Shown here piece after piece: positions 35,284-47,845 of a stretch of DNA of 64,000 nucleotides. Source of the DNA: Rhodospirillaceae bacterium SYSU D60007 (GTDB lineage Bacteria; Pseudomonadota; Alphaproteobacteria; Reyranellales; Reyranellaceae). Under the pieces are notes generated by a model that did not search any database, was not told the DNA's origin, and saw only the letters and a list, made by a program, of their open reading frames with translations. Where the stretch lies: NCBI GenBank assembly GCA_003574685.1, contig QOCQ01000014.1, forward strand, positions 1 to 64,000, read 5' to 3'. Each line of letters starts with the position of its first letter. The stretch's first letter is position 1. The position numbers were made by a program, and so were the translations under genes.

Positions 35284-37035
35284 ATGAATCTGTTCCGTCA
35301 CATTGCGGGCGAGATCACGCGCGCGCTTCAGGACATGGCGGCTGCCGGCGAGCTGCCGGCCGGGCTCGATCTGTCGGCGGTCACGGCGGAGCCGCCGCGC
35401 GATCCGGCGCATGGCGATATCGCCACCAATGCCGCCATGGTGCTGGCGAAGCCCGCGCGCCGCAAGCCGCGCGAGATTGCGGAGGCACTGGTCGGCCGGC
35501 TGCGGCAGGTCGCGGGTGTCACGGCGGCCGACATTGCCGGGCCGGGCTTTATCAACCTGCGGCTCTCCGACGATTTCTGGCGGGCCCGGCTGGCCGAGAT
35601 TCTGCAGGCAGGCGCGGCCTATGGGGATAGCGACCTTGGGAAGGGCACGCCGGTCAATGTCGAGTACGTGTCCGCCAACCCCACGGGGCCGCTGCACGTG
35701 GCGCATGCGCGCGGCGCGGTGGTGGGCGACGCGCTCGCCAATCTGCTGGCGAAGACCGGCTACGGGGTCACCAAGGAATACTACATCAACGATGCCGGCG
35801 CCCAGGTCGATACGCTCGGCCGCTCCACTTACCTGCGCTACCAGGAGGCGCTGGGCCTGCAGATCGGCGACATTCCCGAGGGCCTGTATCCGGGCGAATA
35901 CCTCAAGGATGTCGGCCGCAAGCTGGCCGAACGCGACGGGCCGAAATGGCTCAATCAGCCGGAGGAAATCTGGCTGCCGGCAGTGCGCGATTTCGCCATC
36001 GACGAGCTGATGGAGTCCATCCGCGACGATCTCGACGCCATGGGCGTGCATATGGATGTATTCACCTCGGAGCGCGCGCTGGTGCAGAGCGGTGCTGTCG
36101 AGGCTGCGTTCAAGGCATTGTCTGATGCCGGCCTCATCTACCAGGGGCGCCTCGAGCCACCCAAGGGGCAGAAGCCCGACGACTGGGAAGACCGCGAGCA
36201 GACCCTGTTCCGCTCGACGCAGTTCGGCGACGACGTCGATCGGCCGCTGAAGAAATCAGACGGCTCGTGGACCTATTTCGCCAACGACATCGCCAACCAC
36301 CACGACAAGTTCCGCCGCGGCTTTGCCGAGATGATTGACGTGTGGGGCGCCGATCACGGCGGCTATGTCAAGCGCATGCAGGCGGCCGTGAAGGCGATCA
36401 CCGGCGGCAAGGGCGCACTGGACGTGAAGCTCTGCCAGCTCGTGCGCGTGCTGAAAGGCGGCGAGCTGGTGCGCATGTCCAAGCGCGCTGGCTCCTTCGT
36501 GACGCTGCGCGATCTGCTCGACGAAGTCGGCGCCGATGTCGTGCGCTTCACCATGCTGACGCGCAAGAACGATGCACCGTTCGATTTCGACCTGGTGAAG
36601 GCCACAGAGCAATCGCGCGACAACCAGGTCTGGTACGTGCAGTACGCACATGCCCGCACGCGCTCGGTGATGCGCCAGGCCGCGGCGGCAGGCTTCGAGG
36701 GGCTGGATGCGGCCGTGCTGGTCGCCGCACGGCACGAACGGCTGGTCGATGCCGGCGAGCTGTCCCTGATCAAGCTTCTGGCGCAATGGCCGCGGCAGGT
36801 GGAGGCCGCAGCCCAGGCGCATGAGCCGCACCGCATCGCTTTCTATCTCTACGAACTCGCCTCGCAGTTCCATGCCCACTGGAACCGGGGCAAGGAGGAC
36901 GGCAGCCTGCGCTTCGTGGTGGAAGCTGACCGGGAGCTTACACTGGCCCGTATCGCGTTAGTGCAAGCTGTTGGTTTTGTGATACAATCTGGACTTGGTA
37001 TATTCGGCGTCCCCCCTGCCGAGGAAATGAGATAA
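35284..37035 (+). CDS. argS: Arginyl-tRNA synthetase
   Basis: A 583-residue class I synthetase that charges tRNA-Arg. The N-terminal Arg-tRNA-specific domain comes first. The HIGH-type motif is [15 protein letters not shown] near residues 131-145, and the KMSKS-type loop is [11 protein letters not shown] near 395. The C-terminal DALR anticodon-binding domain includes the block [20 protein letters not shown]. It starts 60 bp after dgt and ends 6 bp before the SPOR gene. Essential housekeeping gene, normal length. Confidence 0.97.
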   Translation: MNLFRHIAGEITRALQDMAAAGELPAGLDLSAVTAEPPRDPAHGDIATNAAMVLAKPARRKPREIAEALVGRLRQVAGVTAADIAGPGFINLRLSDDFWRARLAEILQAGAAYGDSDLGKGTPVNVEYVSANPTGPLHVAHARGAVVGDALANLLAKTGYGVTKEYYINDAGAQVDTLGRSTYLRYQEALGLQIGDIPEGLYPGEYLKDVGRKLAERDGPKWLNQPEEIWLPAVRDFAIDELMESIRDDLDAMGVHMDVFTSERALVQSGAVEAAFKALSDAGLIYQGRLEPPKGQKPDDWEDREQTLFRSTQFGDDVDRPLKKSDGSWTYFANDIANHHDKFRRGFAEMIDVWGADHGGYVKRMQAAVKAITGGKGALDVKLCQLVRVLKGGELVRMSKRAGSFVTLRDLLDEVGADVVRFTMLTRKNDAPFDFDLVKATEQSRDNQVWYVQYAHARTRSVMRQAAAAGFEGLDAAVLVAARHERLVDAGELSLIKLLAQWPRQVEAAAQAHEPHRIAFYLYELASQFHAHWNRGKEDGSLRFVVEADRELTLARIALVQAVGFVIQSGLGIFGVPPAEEMR

Positions 37036-37041
37036 CCAACG

Positions 37042-37938
37042 ATGTTCCAGCGTACCCCGCTGCCGGCTAGCGGGCCTGTGGTGTACCACCCCGGCCAGCC
37101 GGAGCCGGCACGGCAGCCTGAGCCTGCCGTCCGCACCCTTTCTCTCGAAGAGATCACCCGTGCGCGCGAAGCCGAGGAATCGCCCTCGCTGCTGCAGCGG
37201 GTCAACCAGCGACGCTCCACGATCGTCACAGCCATGGTCACCGTGGCGGCGCTGTCGAGCTTCGGTGGCACCGTCTACTGGGCCCACAAGCAGGATATCG
37301 AACGCGGCGGGCCGGGCCTGCCGATCCCGCTGGTAAAGCCCGCCGAGGGTCCGGCCAAGGTCAAGCCTGACGATCCCAAGGGCCAGCCCATTCCCAACCA
37401 GGACATCGAGGCCTACCGGCGGATTGATCCCAACGCCGTGCCGCAGCAGCCGGAACGGCTGATGCCGCCGCCGCCGGTGCCGCATCTGCCGGTGCCGTCC
37501 ACGTCGGCCGACACACCGTCACCGCCACCAGCGTCTGCACCATCCGGCCCAGTGCCCGACGCGCCGGCGCAGACGCCGCCGCCGGCCACAGCCGGTGCTG
37601 CCCCCGATGCGCCGAAAATCAGCGATACCGGTGAAGGCCCTACGATCGCCTCGCTGGTCGATAGCCTGAGCGGTCCGGCCGCGGGCGGCGGCTACCGCAT
37701 TCAGGTCGCCTCCGAACGGTCGGAGGACACGGCCAAGGCGACCTGGGCACGCCTGCAGAAATCGCACGGCGACGTGCTGGGCAATCTGCGCATGCAGCCG
37801 GCCCGCGCCGATCTCGGGGACCGCGGTATCTGGTACCGGGTGCAGGCCGGCCCGCTGGAGGAGAAGCAGGCCAAGGAAACCTGCGCCCGGCTGAGATCGC
37901 GCAGCGTTCAGTGCGTGCTGTTGCCGCCGGCGCGGTGA
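37042..37938 (+). CDS. SPOR-domain cell-division/envelope protein
   Basis: A 298-residue bitopic inner-membrane protein. A short cytoplasmic N-terminus is followed by a hydrophobic segment at about residues 60-80 (TAMVTVAALSSFGGTVYWA). A long Pro/Ala-rich periplasmic linker (about 85-205) comes next. The SPOR domain (about 210-298) reads GGGYRIQVASERSEDTAKAT and binds denuded glycan strands at the septum. The position between argS and nagZ is the usual one in Alphaproteobacteria. The proline linker spans the periplasm. It is three bases from nagZ. Confidence 0.92.
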   Translation: MFQRTPLPASGPVVYHPGQPEPARQPEPAVRTLSLEEITRAREAEESPSLLQRVNQRRSTIVTAMVTVAALSSFGGTVYWAHKQDIERGGPGLPIPLVKPAEGPAKVKPDDPKGQPIPNQDIEAYRRIDPNAVPQQPERLMPPPPVPHLPVPSTSADTPSPPPASAPSGPVPDAPAQTPPPATAGAAPDAPKISDTGEGPTIASLVDSLSGPAAGGGYRIQVASERSEDTAKATWARLQKSHGDVLGNLRMQPARADLGDRGIWYRVQAGPLEEKQAKETCARLRSRSVQCVLLPPAR

Positions 37939-37941
37939 TCG

Positions 37942-38976
37942 ATGGGTGCGCCTGCCGCGGTGATCTTTGGCTGTGCCGGGCCGCGGCTGACCGAGGCGGA
38001 GCGGGCGTTCTTCCGCGATGTGAACCCACTGGGCTTCTGCCTGTTCACCCGCAACGCGCAGACGCCGGCGCAGGTGCGCGCACTGTGCGCCGAGCTGCGC
38101 GACTGCACCGGCCGAGAGGACGCGCCCGTTCTCATCGACCAGGAGGGCGGCCGGGTGGCGCGCCTGAAGCCGCCGTACTGGCGGGTAGCGCCGCCGGCAG
38201 CCGCGTTCGGCGAGTTGCACGCACATGATCCCGAGGCTGCTATCGAGGCGGCGCGCCTCAATGCGCGGCTGATCGCGGCCGACCTGGCGCCGCTGGGGAT
38301 CGACGTCGATTGTGTGCCCGTTCTCGATGTCGCGGTCGAGGGCGCCCACAACGTGATCGGCAATCGCGCCTTTGCCGGTCATCCTGCCACGGTGGCCGCT
38401 TTAGGCCGCGCCCAGGCGGAAGGCCTGCTGGCCGGCGGCGTCATCCCAGTGGTGAAGCACATCCCCGGCCATGGCCGCGCGCGGGCCGACAGCCACGTGG
38501 ACCTGCCGGTGGTCGAGGCATCGCGGGCTGATCTGGAGGCAAGCGATTTTGCGCCGTTCCGCGCGCTGGCCGATCTGCCTTGGGGCATGACGGCACACGT
38601 GCTCTATCGCGCTTTGAGTGGCAATCAGCCGGCGACCACTTCGGAAACGGTGATACGCGACATTATCCGCGGCCATATCGGCTTCCAGGGCCTGCTGATC
38701 ACCGACGACCTGTCGATGGGCGCGCTGGACGGCAGCCATGCCGAGCGCGCGCAGGCCGCGCTGGCGGCCGGGTGCGATGTGCTGCTGCACTGCAACGGCG
38801 ATATGGCGCAGATGCAGGAGATTGCCGGCGTCGTGCCGCGCCTTGCGCCGCAGGCCGAAGATCGCGTACGGCGCGGTCGGCAACGGCAAAATGCAGCCCG
38901 GGATTCGGCCGACGCGGACACCCTGGAGGCGATCCGCCGCCGGCTGGCGGCGTTGATGGATCGGCCGGTTGCGTGA
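37942..38976 (+). CDS. nagZ: Beta-N-acetylhexosaminidase NagZ (peptidoglycan recycling)
   Basis: A 344-residue family GH3 cytoplasmic enzyme that removes GlcNAc from anhydro-muropeptides. The substrate-binding/acid loop is KHIPGHGRARADSH near residue 172, and the catalytic Asp lies in LITDDLSMGAL near 253. VLIDQEGGRVARL is the N-terminal signature. It forms a recycling pair with the SPOR protein in this conserved operon. Length is normal (340-350). Its product influences ampC-type induction in some bacteria. Confidence 0.95.
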   Translation: MGAPAAVIFGCAGPRLTEAERAFFRDVNPLGFCLFTRNAQTPAQVRALCAELRDCTGREDAPVLIDQEGGRVARLKPPYWRVAPPAAAFGELHAHDPEAAIEAARLNARLIAADLAPLGIDVDCVPVLDVAVEGAHNVIGNRAFAGHPATVAALGRAQAEGLLAGGVIPVVKHIPGHGRARADSHVDLPVVEASRADLEASDFAPFRALADLPWGMTAHVLYRALSGNQPATTSETVIRDIIRGHIGFQGLLITDDLSMGALDGSHAERAQAALAAGCDVLLHCNGDMAQMQEIAGVVPRLAPQAEDRVRRGRQRQNAARDSADADTLEAIRRRLAALMDRPVA

Positions 38977-39048
38977 CGCTGCTGGGGATAAGGGCTACCC
39001 TGAATATGGTGGCCGCCAAGCCTGGCTTGGACTAGATGTAGGGTCAAG

Positions 39049-39837
39049 ATGAGCGAAGCGGATTTTGACAGCGGCGGGCCGGAGGTGATTGCCCCGGGCG
39101 AAGGCGAGCTGATCCTCGATCTGGAGGGTTACGAGGGCCCGCTGGACATCCTTCTGACGCTGGCGCGCGAGCAGAAGGTTGATCTGCGCCGCATCTCCAT
39201 GGTGGCTCTGGTCGACCAGTATCTGGCCTTCATCGCCAGCGCGCGGCGTTTGCGACTGGAGATCGCGGCCGACTACCTCGTGATGGCGGCGTGGCTGGCC
39301 TACCTGAAGTCGCGCCTGCTGCTGCCCGAGCCGCCCGCCGACGAGGAGCCCAGCGGCGAGCAGATGGCCGAGGCGCTGCAGCGTCAATTGCGTCTGCTGG
39401 AGGCCATGCAGGAGGCGGGTACCCGCCTGATGGCGCGTCCGCGGCTGGGAATCGACACATTCGCGCGGGGACAGCCCGAGGGTGTCGTTGTCGTTCGCAA
39501 GTCGCAATGGCAGGTCCAGCTCTATGAGCTGCTCAAGGCCTATGGCGAGATTCACAGGCCGAAAGACGCAGACAATTACCGCGTCGCCGCCATGCAGTTC
39601 TTTTCGCCGGAGGAGGCGACCGAGCGCCTGTCACGCATGCTGGGCATCGCCGTGGACTGGGCCTCGATTGCCGCCTTCCTGCCGCCGGGTCTCAGCGATC
39701 CGATGCACGTGCGCTCGGCCATCGCCGCGACCTTCGTCGCCTCCCTGCAGCTTACCAAGGACGGGCTGGTGCATCTGCGCCAGACCGAATCCTTTGGCCC
39801 GATCTTTCTGCGCAAGCGCGCCGAGCCGGCCGCGTAA
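39049..39837 (+). CDS. scpA: Segregation and condensation protein A (kleisin)
   Basis: A 262-residue kleisin subunit that bridges SMC heads in the SMC-ScpAB condensin. The N-terminal signature LEGYEGPLDILLTLAREQKV is present, with the VDLRRISMVALVDQYL helix and AAWLAYLKSRLLLPEPP after it. The C-terminal winged-helix part binds the SMC head. It is 12 bases from scpB and clearly co-transcribed. The smc gene is not in the window. Confidence 0.95.
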   Translation: MSEADFDSGGPEVIAPGEGELILDLEGYEGPLDILLTLAREQKVDLRRISMVALVDQYLAFIASARRLRLEIAADYLVMAAWLAYLKSRLLLPEPPADEEPSGEQMAEALQRQLRLLEAMQEAGTRLMARPRLGIDTFARGQPEGVVVVRKSQWQVQLYELLKAYGEIHRPKDADNYRVAAMQFFSPEEATERLSRMLGIAVDWASIAAFLPPGLSDPMHVRSAIAATFVASLQLTKDGLVHLRQTESFGPIFLRKRAEPAA

Positions 39838-39849
39838 GGGAACGCACGC

Positions 39850-40578
39850 ATGCCCGACACCATCACGCCAGACAGCCGCGTTGCGATCGAGATGGCGGAA
39901 TCCGAATCGCGGACGATGGAGCCGTCCTTCGAAGACCGGCACGCGCTCAACCTGCGCCTGGTGGAAGCGCTGCTGTTTGCCTCGGCAAGCCCGCTCGATA
40001 TCGCCGCGCTGGCCGAGCGGCTGCCGCCCGACACCGACGTGGAGCCGCTGCTGGCCGAGCTGGCCGAACACTATGCCGGGCGGGGCGTGCATCTGGTGAA
40101 GGTGGCGGGCGGCTACGGCTTCCGCACCGCGCCCGATCTGGCGCAGAAGCTGAAGATCGAGCAGCCGGTGAACCGCAAGCTCTCGCGCGCCGCCACCGAG
40201 ACGCTGGCGATCATCGCCTATCACCAGCCGGTGACCCGCGCCGAGATCGAGCAGATCCGCGGTGTGGGGCTGAGCAAGGGCACGCTGGACTTCCTGTTCG
40301 AGCAGAACTGGATCCAACCGATGGGCCGGCGCCGCGCGCCGGGCAAGCCGGTAACCTGGGGAACGACGCCGTTCTTCCTGGAGCACTTCGGGCTTGCGGC
40401 CCTGGAAGACCTGCCCGGCCATGAAGAGCTCAAGGCCGCAGGCCTGCTCGATACTCGCGCCGATGTCTCGATCTACCGGCCCGATGAACCCGACCTGCCG
40501 CTGGAGGGCAGCGACGAGGAGGAAGCGGCCGAGCCGCTCGATGCCGGCGGATCGCCGGAAGGCAAGGCAGTCGACTGA
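39850..40578 (+). CDS. scpB: Segregation and condensation protein B
   Basis: A 242-residue partner of ScpA with two winged-helix domains. Signatures are VEALLFASASPLDIAALAER and TLAIIAYHQPVTRAEIEQIR with GVGLSKGTLDFL. The acidic C-terminal tail is typical. In many Alphaproteobacteria tatA follows directly; here tatA is about 15.6 kb away at 56171. ScpB dimers regulate the SMC-ScpA ring. Confidence 0.95.
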   Translation: MPDTITPDSRVAIEMAESESRTMEPSFEDRHALNLRLVEALLFASASPLDIAALAERLPPDTDVEPLLAELAEHYAGRGVHLVKVAGGYGFRTAPDLAQKLKIEQPVNRKLSRAATETLAIIAYHQPVTRAEIEQIRGVGLSKGTLDFLFEQNWIQPMGRRRAPGKPVTWGTTPFFLEHFGLAALEDLPGHEELKAAGLLDTRADVSIYRPDEPDLPLEGSDEEEAAEPLDAGGSPEGKAVD

Positions 40579-40609
40579 ATACCCGGCCAGTTGCCGCTAG
40601 ACTGGCGGC

Positions 40610-41494
40610 GTGACGTTCCTCGCCTTTCTTCTGGTCGACGGCCTCCTCGCCGGAATCCTTTACGCGCTGACCGCCCTTGCCTTCGTGATCGTCTACAAGG
40701 CGGCACGCATGATCAACTTCGCGCTGGGCGAGCTGGTCATGTTCGGCGCACTTCTGGTCGCCGCCGGCCTGCATGGGCTGCAACTCGGCTTCGTTGGCGC
40801 CATTGCCGTCGCCTGCGCCGGCATGACCGGCTTCATGCTTCTGTTCAACCGCGTCGTGCTGCAGCACTTGCTCGCAGGCCCCGTGATCTCGCTGGTCATG
40901 GTGACTCTGGGCCTGGGCGCGCTGATGCGCGGTTCAAGCCAGATGATCTTCACCGATGTTCCCCGCACGATCGCACTGCCGGTATCTTCGGATCTCCTCT
41001 TGATCGGCACAGTGGCCATTCCTGCCGACCGGCTGGCGAGCGCGGTTATAGCCGCGATGGCCGTGGCCGGTGTGGCACTCTTCTATCGCCATAGCCGGAC
41101 AGGCGTGGCCCTGCGTGCCGTTGCCGATGACCGGCAGGCGGCGATGGCGTCGGGTATCGATGTAAACCGGTACGTCGCGATGGCGTGGTCGATGGCCGGC
41201 ACGATCTGCGTGCTGTCCGGGGTGCTGTGGACATCGGTGATCGGCGGCGGCTTCGGCATGGTGCTGGTCGGTCTCAAGGTGTTTCCGATCGTGATCATCG
41301 GTGGCCTGGACAGCATCGCCGGCACGATCGTCGGCGCCATGCTGGTGGGGCTCCTCGAAAGCCTGGCGGCGGGTTATCTCGATCCCGTGCTGGGGGGCGG
41401 CTTCGGTGGGATCGCATCGTATCTGGTGGTGATCGCGATTCTGGTCGTGCGGCCCTGGGGGCTCTTCGGCCGGCGGCAGGTGGAGCGGGTGTAG
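40610..41494 (+). CDS. Orphan LivH-type branched-chain amino acid ABC permease
   Basis: A 294-residue inner-membrane protein with about eight hydrophobic segments, of the LivH/LivM family. VIVYKAARMINFALGELVMF at the N-terminus is the diagnostic LivH block, and RAVADDRQAAMASGIDV is the cytoplasmic ATPase-docking loop. It starts with GTG at 40610, 31 bp after scpB. No LivM, LivG, LivF or LivK gene is adjacent, so it is an orphan or uses partners elsewhere. It is the first gene of the segment that separates scpB from tatA, and it converges on pobA. Confidence 0.9.
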   Translation: MTFLAFLLVDGLLAGILYALTALAFVIVYKAARMINFALGELVMFGALLVAAGLHGLQLGFVGAIAVACAGMTGFMLLFNRVVLQHLLAGPVISLVMVTLGLGALMRGSSQMIFTDVPRTIALPVSSDLLLIGTVAIPADRLASAVIAAMAVAGVALFYRHSRTGVALRAVADDRQAAMASGIDVNRYVAMAWSMAGTICVLSGVLWTSVIGGGFGMVLVGLKVFPIVIIGGLDSIAGTIVGAMLVGLLESLAAGYLDPVLGGGFGGIASYLVVIAILVVRPWGLFGRRQVERV

Positions 41495-41506
41495 AGGAAC
41501 GGCCGC

Positions 41507-42694
<1,188 letters not shown>

Positions 42695-42767
42695 CTACCG
42701 GCACCGTTCGTTCATAGCCAGTTTGCCTGCTTTTAGCATGCGGAGGGCCGGCGAATCGCCCTACTTG

Positions 42768-42800
42768 ATCACGCGGCCGCCTGATTATTGCCGCGGTGTC
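42768..42800. repeat. 33-bp motif, copy 1
   Basis: ATCACGCGGCCGCCTGATT followed by TGCCGCGG with a short gap, in the promoter region of the small exported protein. A similar copy is at 43349-43382 and a partial copy at 54508. Confidence 0.5.
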
Positions 42801-42853
42801 GCCATGACCGGAGCCGACCTCAAACAGGTACACGGGAAGGAGGAGGTCGTACC

Positions 42854-43231
42854 ATGCCGCATCGCCACCTGCGGGTTCTTGCGCTCACTGCCGCAGCGGC
42901 CCTGATGGCCAGCGTTGGCGCCGCACAGGCCGCCGATCCAGGCACACGCATTCCCGACGCCAATCCGGCGAAAACGCACAATCTCGAGGGCAAGGCATCG
43001 AAGCCGCAGAGCACCCGCGCCGAGCGGGCAGCCCCGGGTCAGGAGATGAAGGGTACCTCCGAGGGTGCCCCGGTCGTTCAGCCGTCCGACGCCGACCGCA
43101 AGGCCGGCGGAGCCTTCCGTACCTCGGCCGCGGAACGTGGCACGACCACGCCCATCGGCACCCTGAATGTCGTTCACAGCGAACTGCCGGGCGCGCCGAT
43201 GCCATCCATCGCCGAGGCGCCGTCCCGCTAG
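42854..43231 (+). CDS. Small exported protein of unknown function
   Basis: A 125-residue protein with a clear signal peptide (LRVLALTAAAALMASVGAAQA, cleavage likely after AQA near residue 26). The mature part is low-complexity, rich in Pro, Ala, Ser, Glu and Arg, and probably disordered. No Cys is present and no domain is recognised. GGAGG lies about eight bases upstream of the ATG. It is divergent from pobA and ends in a strong rho-independent terminator, so it is a single-gene unit. A periplasmic location is likely. Confidence 0.75.
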   Translation: MPHRHLRVLALTAAAALMASVGAAQAADPGTRIPDANPAKTHNLEGKASKPQSTRAERAAPGQEMKGTSEGAPVVQPSDADRKAGGAFRTSAAERGTTTPIGTLNVVHSELPGAPMPSIAEAPSR

Positions 43232-43265
43232 CGACTGAACTGCTTCGCTGAAGCAATGCATGGAA

Positions 43266-43292
43266 AGAGGCACCCACGGGTGCCTCTTTTTC
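43266..43292 (+). terminator. Strong rho-independent terminator
   Basis: Perfect 10-bp stem AGAGGCACCC/GGGTGCCTCT with a two-base spacer, then a T-rich tail TTTTTCTTGTTCTT. It ends the small exported protein gene. The rest of the 43232-43545 gap holds only the repeated motif at 43349. Confidence 0.9.
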
Positions 43293-43348
43293 TTGTTCTT
43301 GTCGGTCGCCGCACATGCCCTGCACGGCGTCGCGACATTGCCCAACTC

Positions 43349-43382
43349 GATCATCACGCCGCCTGATTTGTGCCGCGGAGTC
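43349..43382. repeat. 33-bp motif, copy 2
   Basis: GATCATCACGCCGCCTGATT then TGCCGCGG, matching about 26 of 34 positions with 42768-42800 in the same orientation. The two copies flank the small exported protein gene and its terminator. Confidence 0.5.
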
Positions 43383-43545
43383 TTCAACACAGCGCGCAAG
43401 TCTTGAAGTGCTGATCGCGGCGAAGGACTCCAGGTCTCCCCTCTCGCCACGCGACCCGGACAGGCGAACGGACGTCACCGGCTCCCGTGCGATCGTTCCT
43501 CCCCTTGGGGTCCTTCAGCCCGATCAGCACCGCCACGCACCACGC

Positions 43546-45153
43546 TTACATCCGGAAGATGCCGTAGCGGGGTTCGTTCCACGGGGTGTTCAGCGCGCAG
43601 GAGAGGGCGATGCCGAGCGCATTGCGCGTATCCACAGGATCAAGGATGCCGTCGTCCCACAGCTCCGACGTCGAGTGGTACGCGCTCGATTCGCGGTGGT
43701 AATCGTCAAGCACGGGGTCGCGGATCGCAGCGATCTCCGCGTCCGACAACGTGCCGCCTTCGCGCGCAAGCTGGCGAAGCTTGACGTCGGTCAGTACGTT
43801 GGCGGCCTGCTCGGCGCCCATCACGGAAATCTGCCCGTGTGGCCAGAAGAAGAGGAAGCGTGAATCGTAGGCACGGCCGGCCATGCCGTAGTTGCCGGCA
43901 CCGAATGAGCCGCTGACGATCACGGTGAACTTGGGCACCTCGGCGCCGGCCTGCGCCATGATCATCTTCGCGCCGTCCTTGGTGATGCCGCGCCGCTCGT
44001 ATTCGCGGCCGACCATGAAGCCGGTGATGTTCTGCAGGAACAAGAGCGGCGTGCGATTCCTGTCGCAGAGCTGGATGAAATGCGCGCCCTTCAGCGAGCT
44101 GTCGTTGAACAGCACGCCGTTGTTGGCGAGGATGCCGATGCGATAGCCCCAGAGATGCGCGAAGCCGCAGACCAGCGTGGTGCCATAGGCCGGCTGGTAT
44201 TCGTGGAACCGGCTGCCGTCCACCAGCCGCGCGATCACCTCGCGCATGTCGAACTGCACACGCGTATCGGGCGGCACGATGCCGTAGAGCTCGGCCGGGT
44301 CATAGTACGGCGGCTCCGGCGCCTGCTGCTCGACCTGCACCTTTGCGGGCCGTCGCAGATTGGCGACGATATCGCGCGCAATCGCCAGCGCCTCCTGCTC
44401 GCTGGCGGCGGCGTAGTCTGCCGTGCCACTGACCTGCGTGTGCATGTCGGCGCCGCCCAGCTCGTCCACCGACACGTCTTCTCCCGTCGCCGCCTTCACC
44501 AGAGGCGGCCCGCCGAGAAAGATGGCCCCGGTGCCGCGCACGATGACCGAATAGTCGCTGAGCGCCGGCACGTAGGCGCCGCCGGCCGTGCAGTGGCCCA
44601 GCACGACGGCAACCTGCGGTACGCCGAGCTTGCTGAGAATGGCCTGGTTCCGGAAGATCCGCCCGGCGTGATAACGGTCGGCAAAGAAATGCGACTGCAG
44701 CGGCAGGAAGCCGCCGGCGCTGTCGCACAAATGGATCACCGGCAGCCGGTTCTCGATCGCGATATCCAGCGTGCGCACGATCTTCTTGACCGAGAGCGGA
44801 TACCACGCGCCGCCTTTCACGCTGCCGTCGTCGGCATGTAGGATAACCTCGCGGCCGGCGACGATGCCGATGCCGCTCACGATGCCGGCGCCGGGCACTT
44901 CGCCGTCATAGGCCCGGTTGGCGGCCAGCGTCGAAAGCTCCAGGAAGGGCGTGCCAGGATCGAGCAGCAGCTCGAGCCGCTCGCGCACGAAAAGCTTGTT
45001 CTGCCGGCGCAGCCGCTGCATGTCGCGTTCGGGTCGCTCGAAGCGTGCACGGCGCTGGGCTTCGCGCAGCTCTGCCGCCAGCTCCAGATTGCGTGCGCGA
45101 TTGGCCTGAAACGAGTCGGAACGCAAATCAATGCGGGTTTCGATGCGGCGCAT
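43546..45153 (-). CDS. Acyl-CoA carboxylase carboxyltransferase beta subunit (MCC/GCC type)
   Basis: A 535-residue carboxyltransferase of the methylcrotonyl-/geranyl-CoA carboxylase class. Both halves of the crotonase-like fold are present. The carboxybiotin-binding segment GHCTAGGAYVPALSDY lies in the N-half, and GSFGAGNYGMAGRAY lies in the C-half. GGPPLVKAATGEDVSVDELG is typical of MCC beta. The ATG at 45153 is right after the biotin-carrier stop; the longer open frame upstream is a shadow of the carrier gene. It acts with the biotin carboxylase and carrier upstream on an alpha,beta-unsaturated acyl-CoA, probably in leucine or terpenoid breakdown. Confidence 0.93.
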   Translation of the reverse strand: MRRIETRIDLRSDSFQANRARNLELAAELREAQRRARFERPERDMQRLRRQNKLFVRERLELLLDPGTPFLELSTLAANRAYDGEVPGAGIVSGIGIVAGREVILHADDGSVKGGAWYPLSVKKIVRTLDIAIENRLPVIHLCDSAGGFLPLQSHFFADRYHAGRIFRNQAILSKLGVPQVAVVLGHCTAGGAYVPALSDYSVIVRGTGAIFLGGPPLVKAATGEDVSVDELGGADMHTQVSGTADYAAASEQEALAIARDIVANLRRPAKVQVEQQAPEPPYYDPAELYGIVPPDTRVQFDMREVIARLVDGSRFHEYQPAYGTTLVCGFAHLWGYRIGILANNGVLFNDSSLKGAHFIQLCDRNRTPLLFLQNITGFMVGREYERRGITKDGAKMIMAQAGAEVPKFTVIVSGSFGAGNYGMAGRAYDSRFLFFWPHGQISVMGAEQAANVLTDVKLRQLAREGGTLSDAEIAAIRDPVLDDYHRESSAYHSTSELWDDGILDPVDTRNALGIALSCALNTPWNEPRYGIFRM

Positions 45154-45155
45154 GG

Positions 45156-45661
45156 TCACTCTGCCGCTTCCGGGGTCAGCGATACCAGCGGCGTGTCGCG
45201 GTCGAAGGTCTGGCCGGCATCCAGATGTACCGCCGCGACTGTGCCGTCGCGCCAGGCCGTGATCGCGGTCTCCAGCTTCATGCTTTCGATCACCATCAGC
45301 ACTTCGCCCTTGCTTACATTGGCGCCCGGCTGAACGCGCACCGACACCACGGTGCCGGGCATGGGCGCCCGCGCGACGAGGTCCGCTCGCGCGGCACCGG
45401 CATGGGCAAATGCCGTTAACGGCTCGATGGTGCGCACCGTAAAACTTCGGCCGTCGATCTGCACGAAGGTGACGTCGCCTTCCCGCGCGATGTGGACCGC
45501 AACCGCGCGCCCGCCCACGCGCAGCGTCTGCGCCCCGTCCGGTCGCGGATCCGACAGCGCCACGGCCTGCGTGTCGCCCGCCCATTGCAGCGCATAGCCA
45601 TCGGCGCGGCGCAGCAGCGCGGCATCGAGCGTAAGGCCATCGATTTCGAACTGCCGGCGCA

Positions 45662-45662
<1 letters not shown>
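45156..45662 (-). CDS. Biotin carboxyl carrier protein (C-terminal part of carboxylase alpha)
   Basis: A 168-residue carrier. The biotin-accepting Lys is in VIESMKLETA near the C-terminus, after the hinge APMPGTVVSVRVQPGANVSKG. The N-terminal half is the BT-like linker domain of MCC alpha. It starts with an ATG overlapping the biotin carboxylase stop (ATGA) at 45662; GGAG is five to eight bases upstream. The sum of this protein and the carboxylase (660 residues) equals one normal MCC alpha chain. So it is a split gene or a single-base frameshift. Confidence 0.9.
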
Positions 45663-47140
<1,478 letters not shown>

Positions 47141-47170
47141 GCCAGCCGCCTCAATTCGCATCCTCATCAG

Positions 47171-47809
47171 TCATTTCACCCTCGCTATCGGCCGGGGTGG
47201 GGCGATGCCGTGCAGCACGATGGCCAGAAGCTGATCGGCCGTCTGCTCGAGGCGCAGCCGGCCGCCGCGGCTGACCTTGTTCCAGGCGATATGCTCGATG
47301 GCGCCATAGAGCACGTCGCGCACCAGCCTGGGCTCGACGCCGGCCCGCACCTCGCCGGCGGCGAGTCCCGCTTCCAGGATGCGCACCACGATCGAGGTAT
47401 AGCGTCGGTTCAGGTCGTGCAGCGGCGAATCGGGATAGTCGTCCGCCGTGCGTACCTCGCGGATGAACAGCCGGCAGAGATCCTCGTCCTCGACAAAAGC
47501 CTCGATCTGCCGGCGCACCAGAAGGCGCAGGCGCGCCGCCAGGGTGGCCTGCCGCGCCACGCCGCCTTCGACCTCGGCGATCAGGCCCTCGTAGAACTGC
47601 CGCATCACGTGGAACAGCAGGTCCTGCTTGCTGGCGAAGTATTTGTAGATCGTGCCGTCGGCGATGCCGCTGGCACGCGCGATCTCGATGATGGAAGCCC
47701 CGCCGTAACCCTTCTGTGCGAAAGCGGCGCGTGCCGCGGCAAGGATGGTAGCGCGGCGATCGAGCTTGCGCTGCTCGCGGCTGCGGCGTTGCGGGGCCGG
47801 CAGCGTCAT
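47171..47809 (-). CDS. TetR-family regulator of the acyl-CoA cluster
   Basis: A 212-residue repressor. The N-terminal HTH (about residues 18-65) reads ATILAAARAAFAQKGYGGAS, then IIEIARASGIADGTIYKYFAS. The C-terminal ligand domain is longer helical sequence, as in fatty-acyl-CoA-responsive members. The ATG at 47809 is used; the frame is open upstream into the operator. It heads the carboxylase operon and is divergent from the acyl-CoA dehydrogenase, with a 23-bp palindrome between. By analogy with AtuR- and LiuQ-type TetR regulators it probably senses an acyl-CoA and releases the operator. Confidence 0.9.
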   Translation of the reverse strand: MTLPAPQRRSREQRKLDRRATILAAARAAFAQKGYGGASIIEIARASGIADGTIYKYFASKQDLLFHVMRQFYEGLIAEVEGGVARQATLAARLRLLVRRQIEAFVEDEDLCRLFIREVRTADDYPDSPLHDLNRRYTSIVVRILEAGLAAGEVRAGVEPRLVRDVLYGAIEHIAWNKVSRGGRLRLEQTADQLLAIVLHGIAPPRPIARVK

Positions 47810-47845
47810 GGCGGCGCAGGGACTTTTGGCGCTTGTCTCATGGCA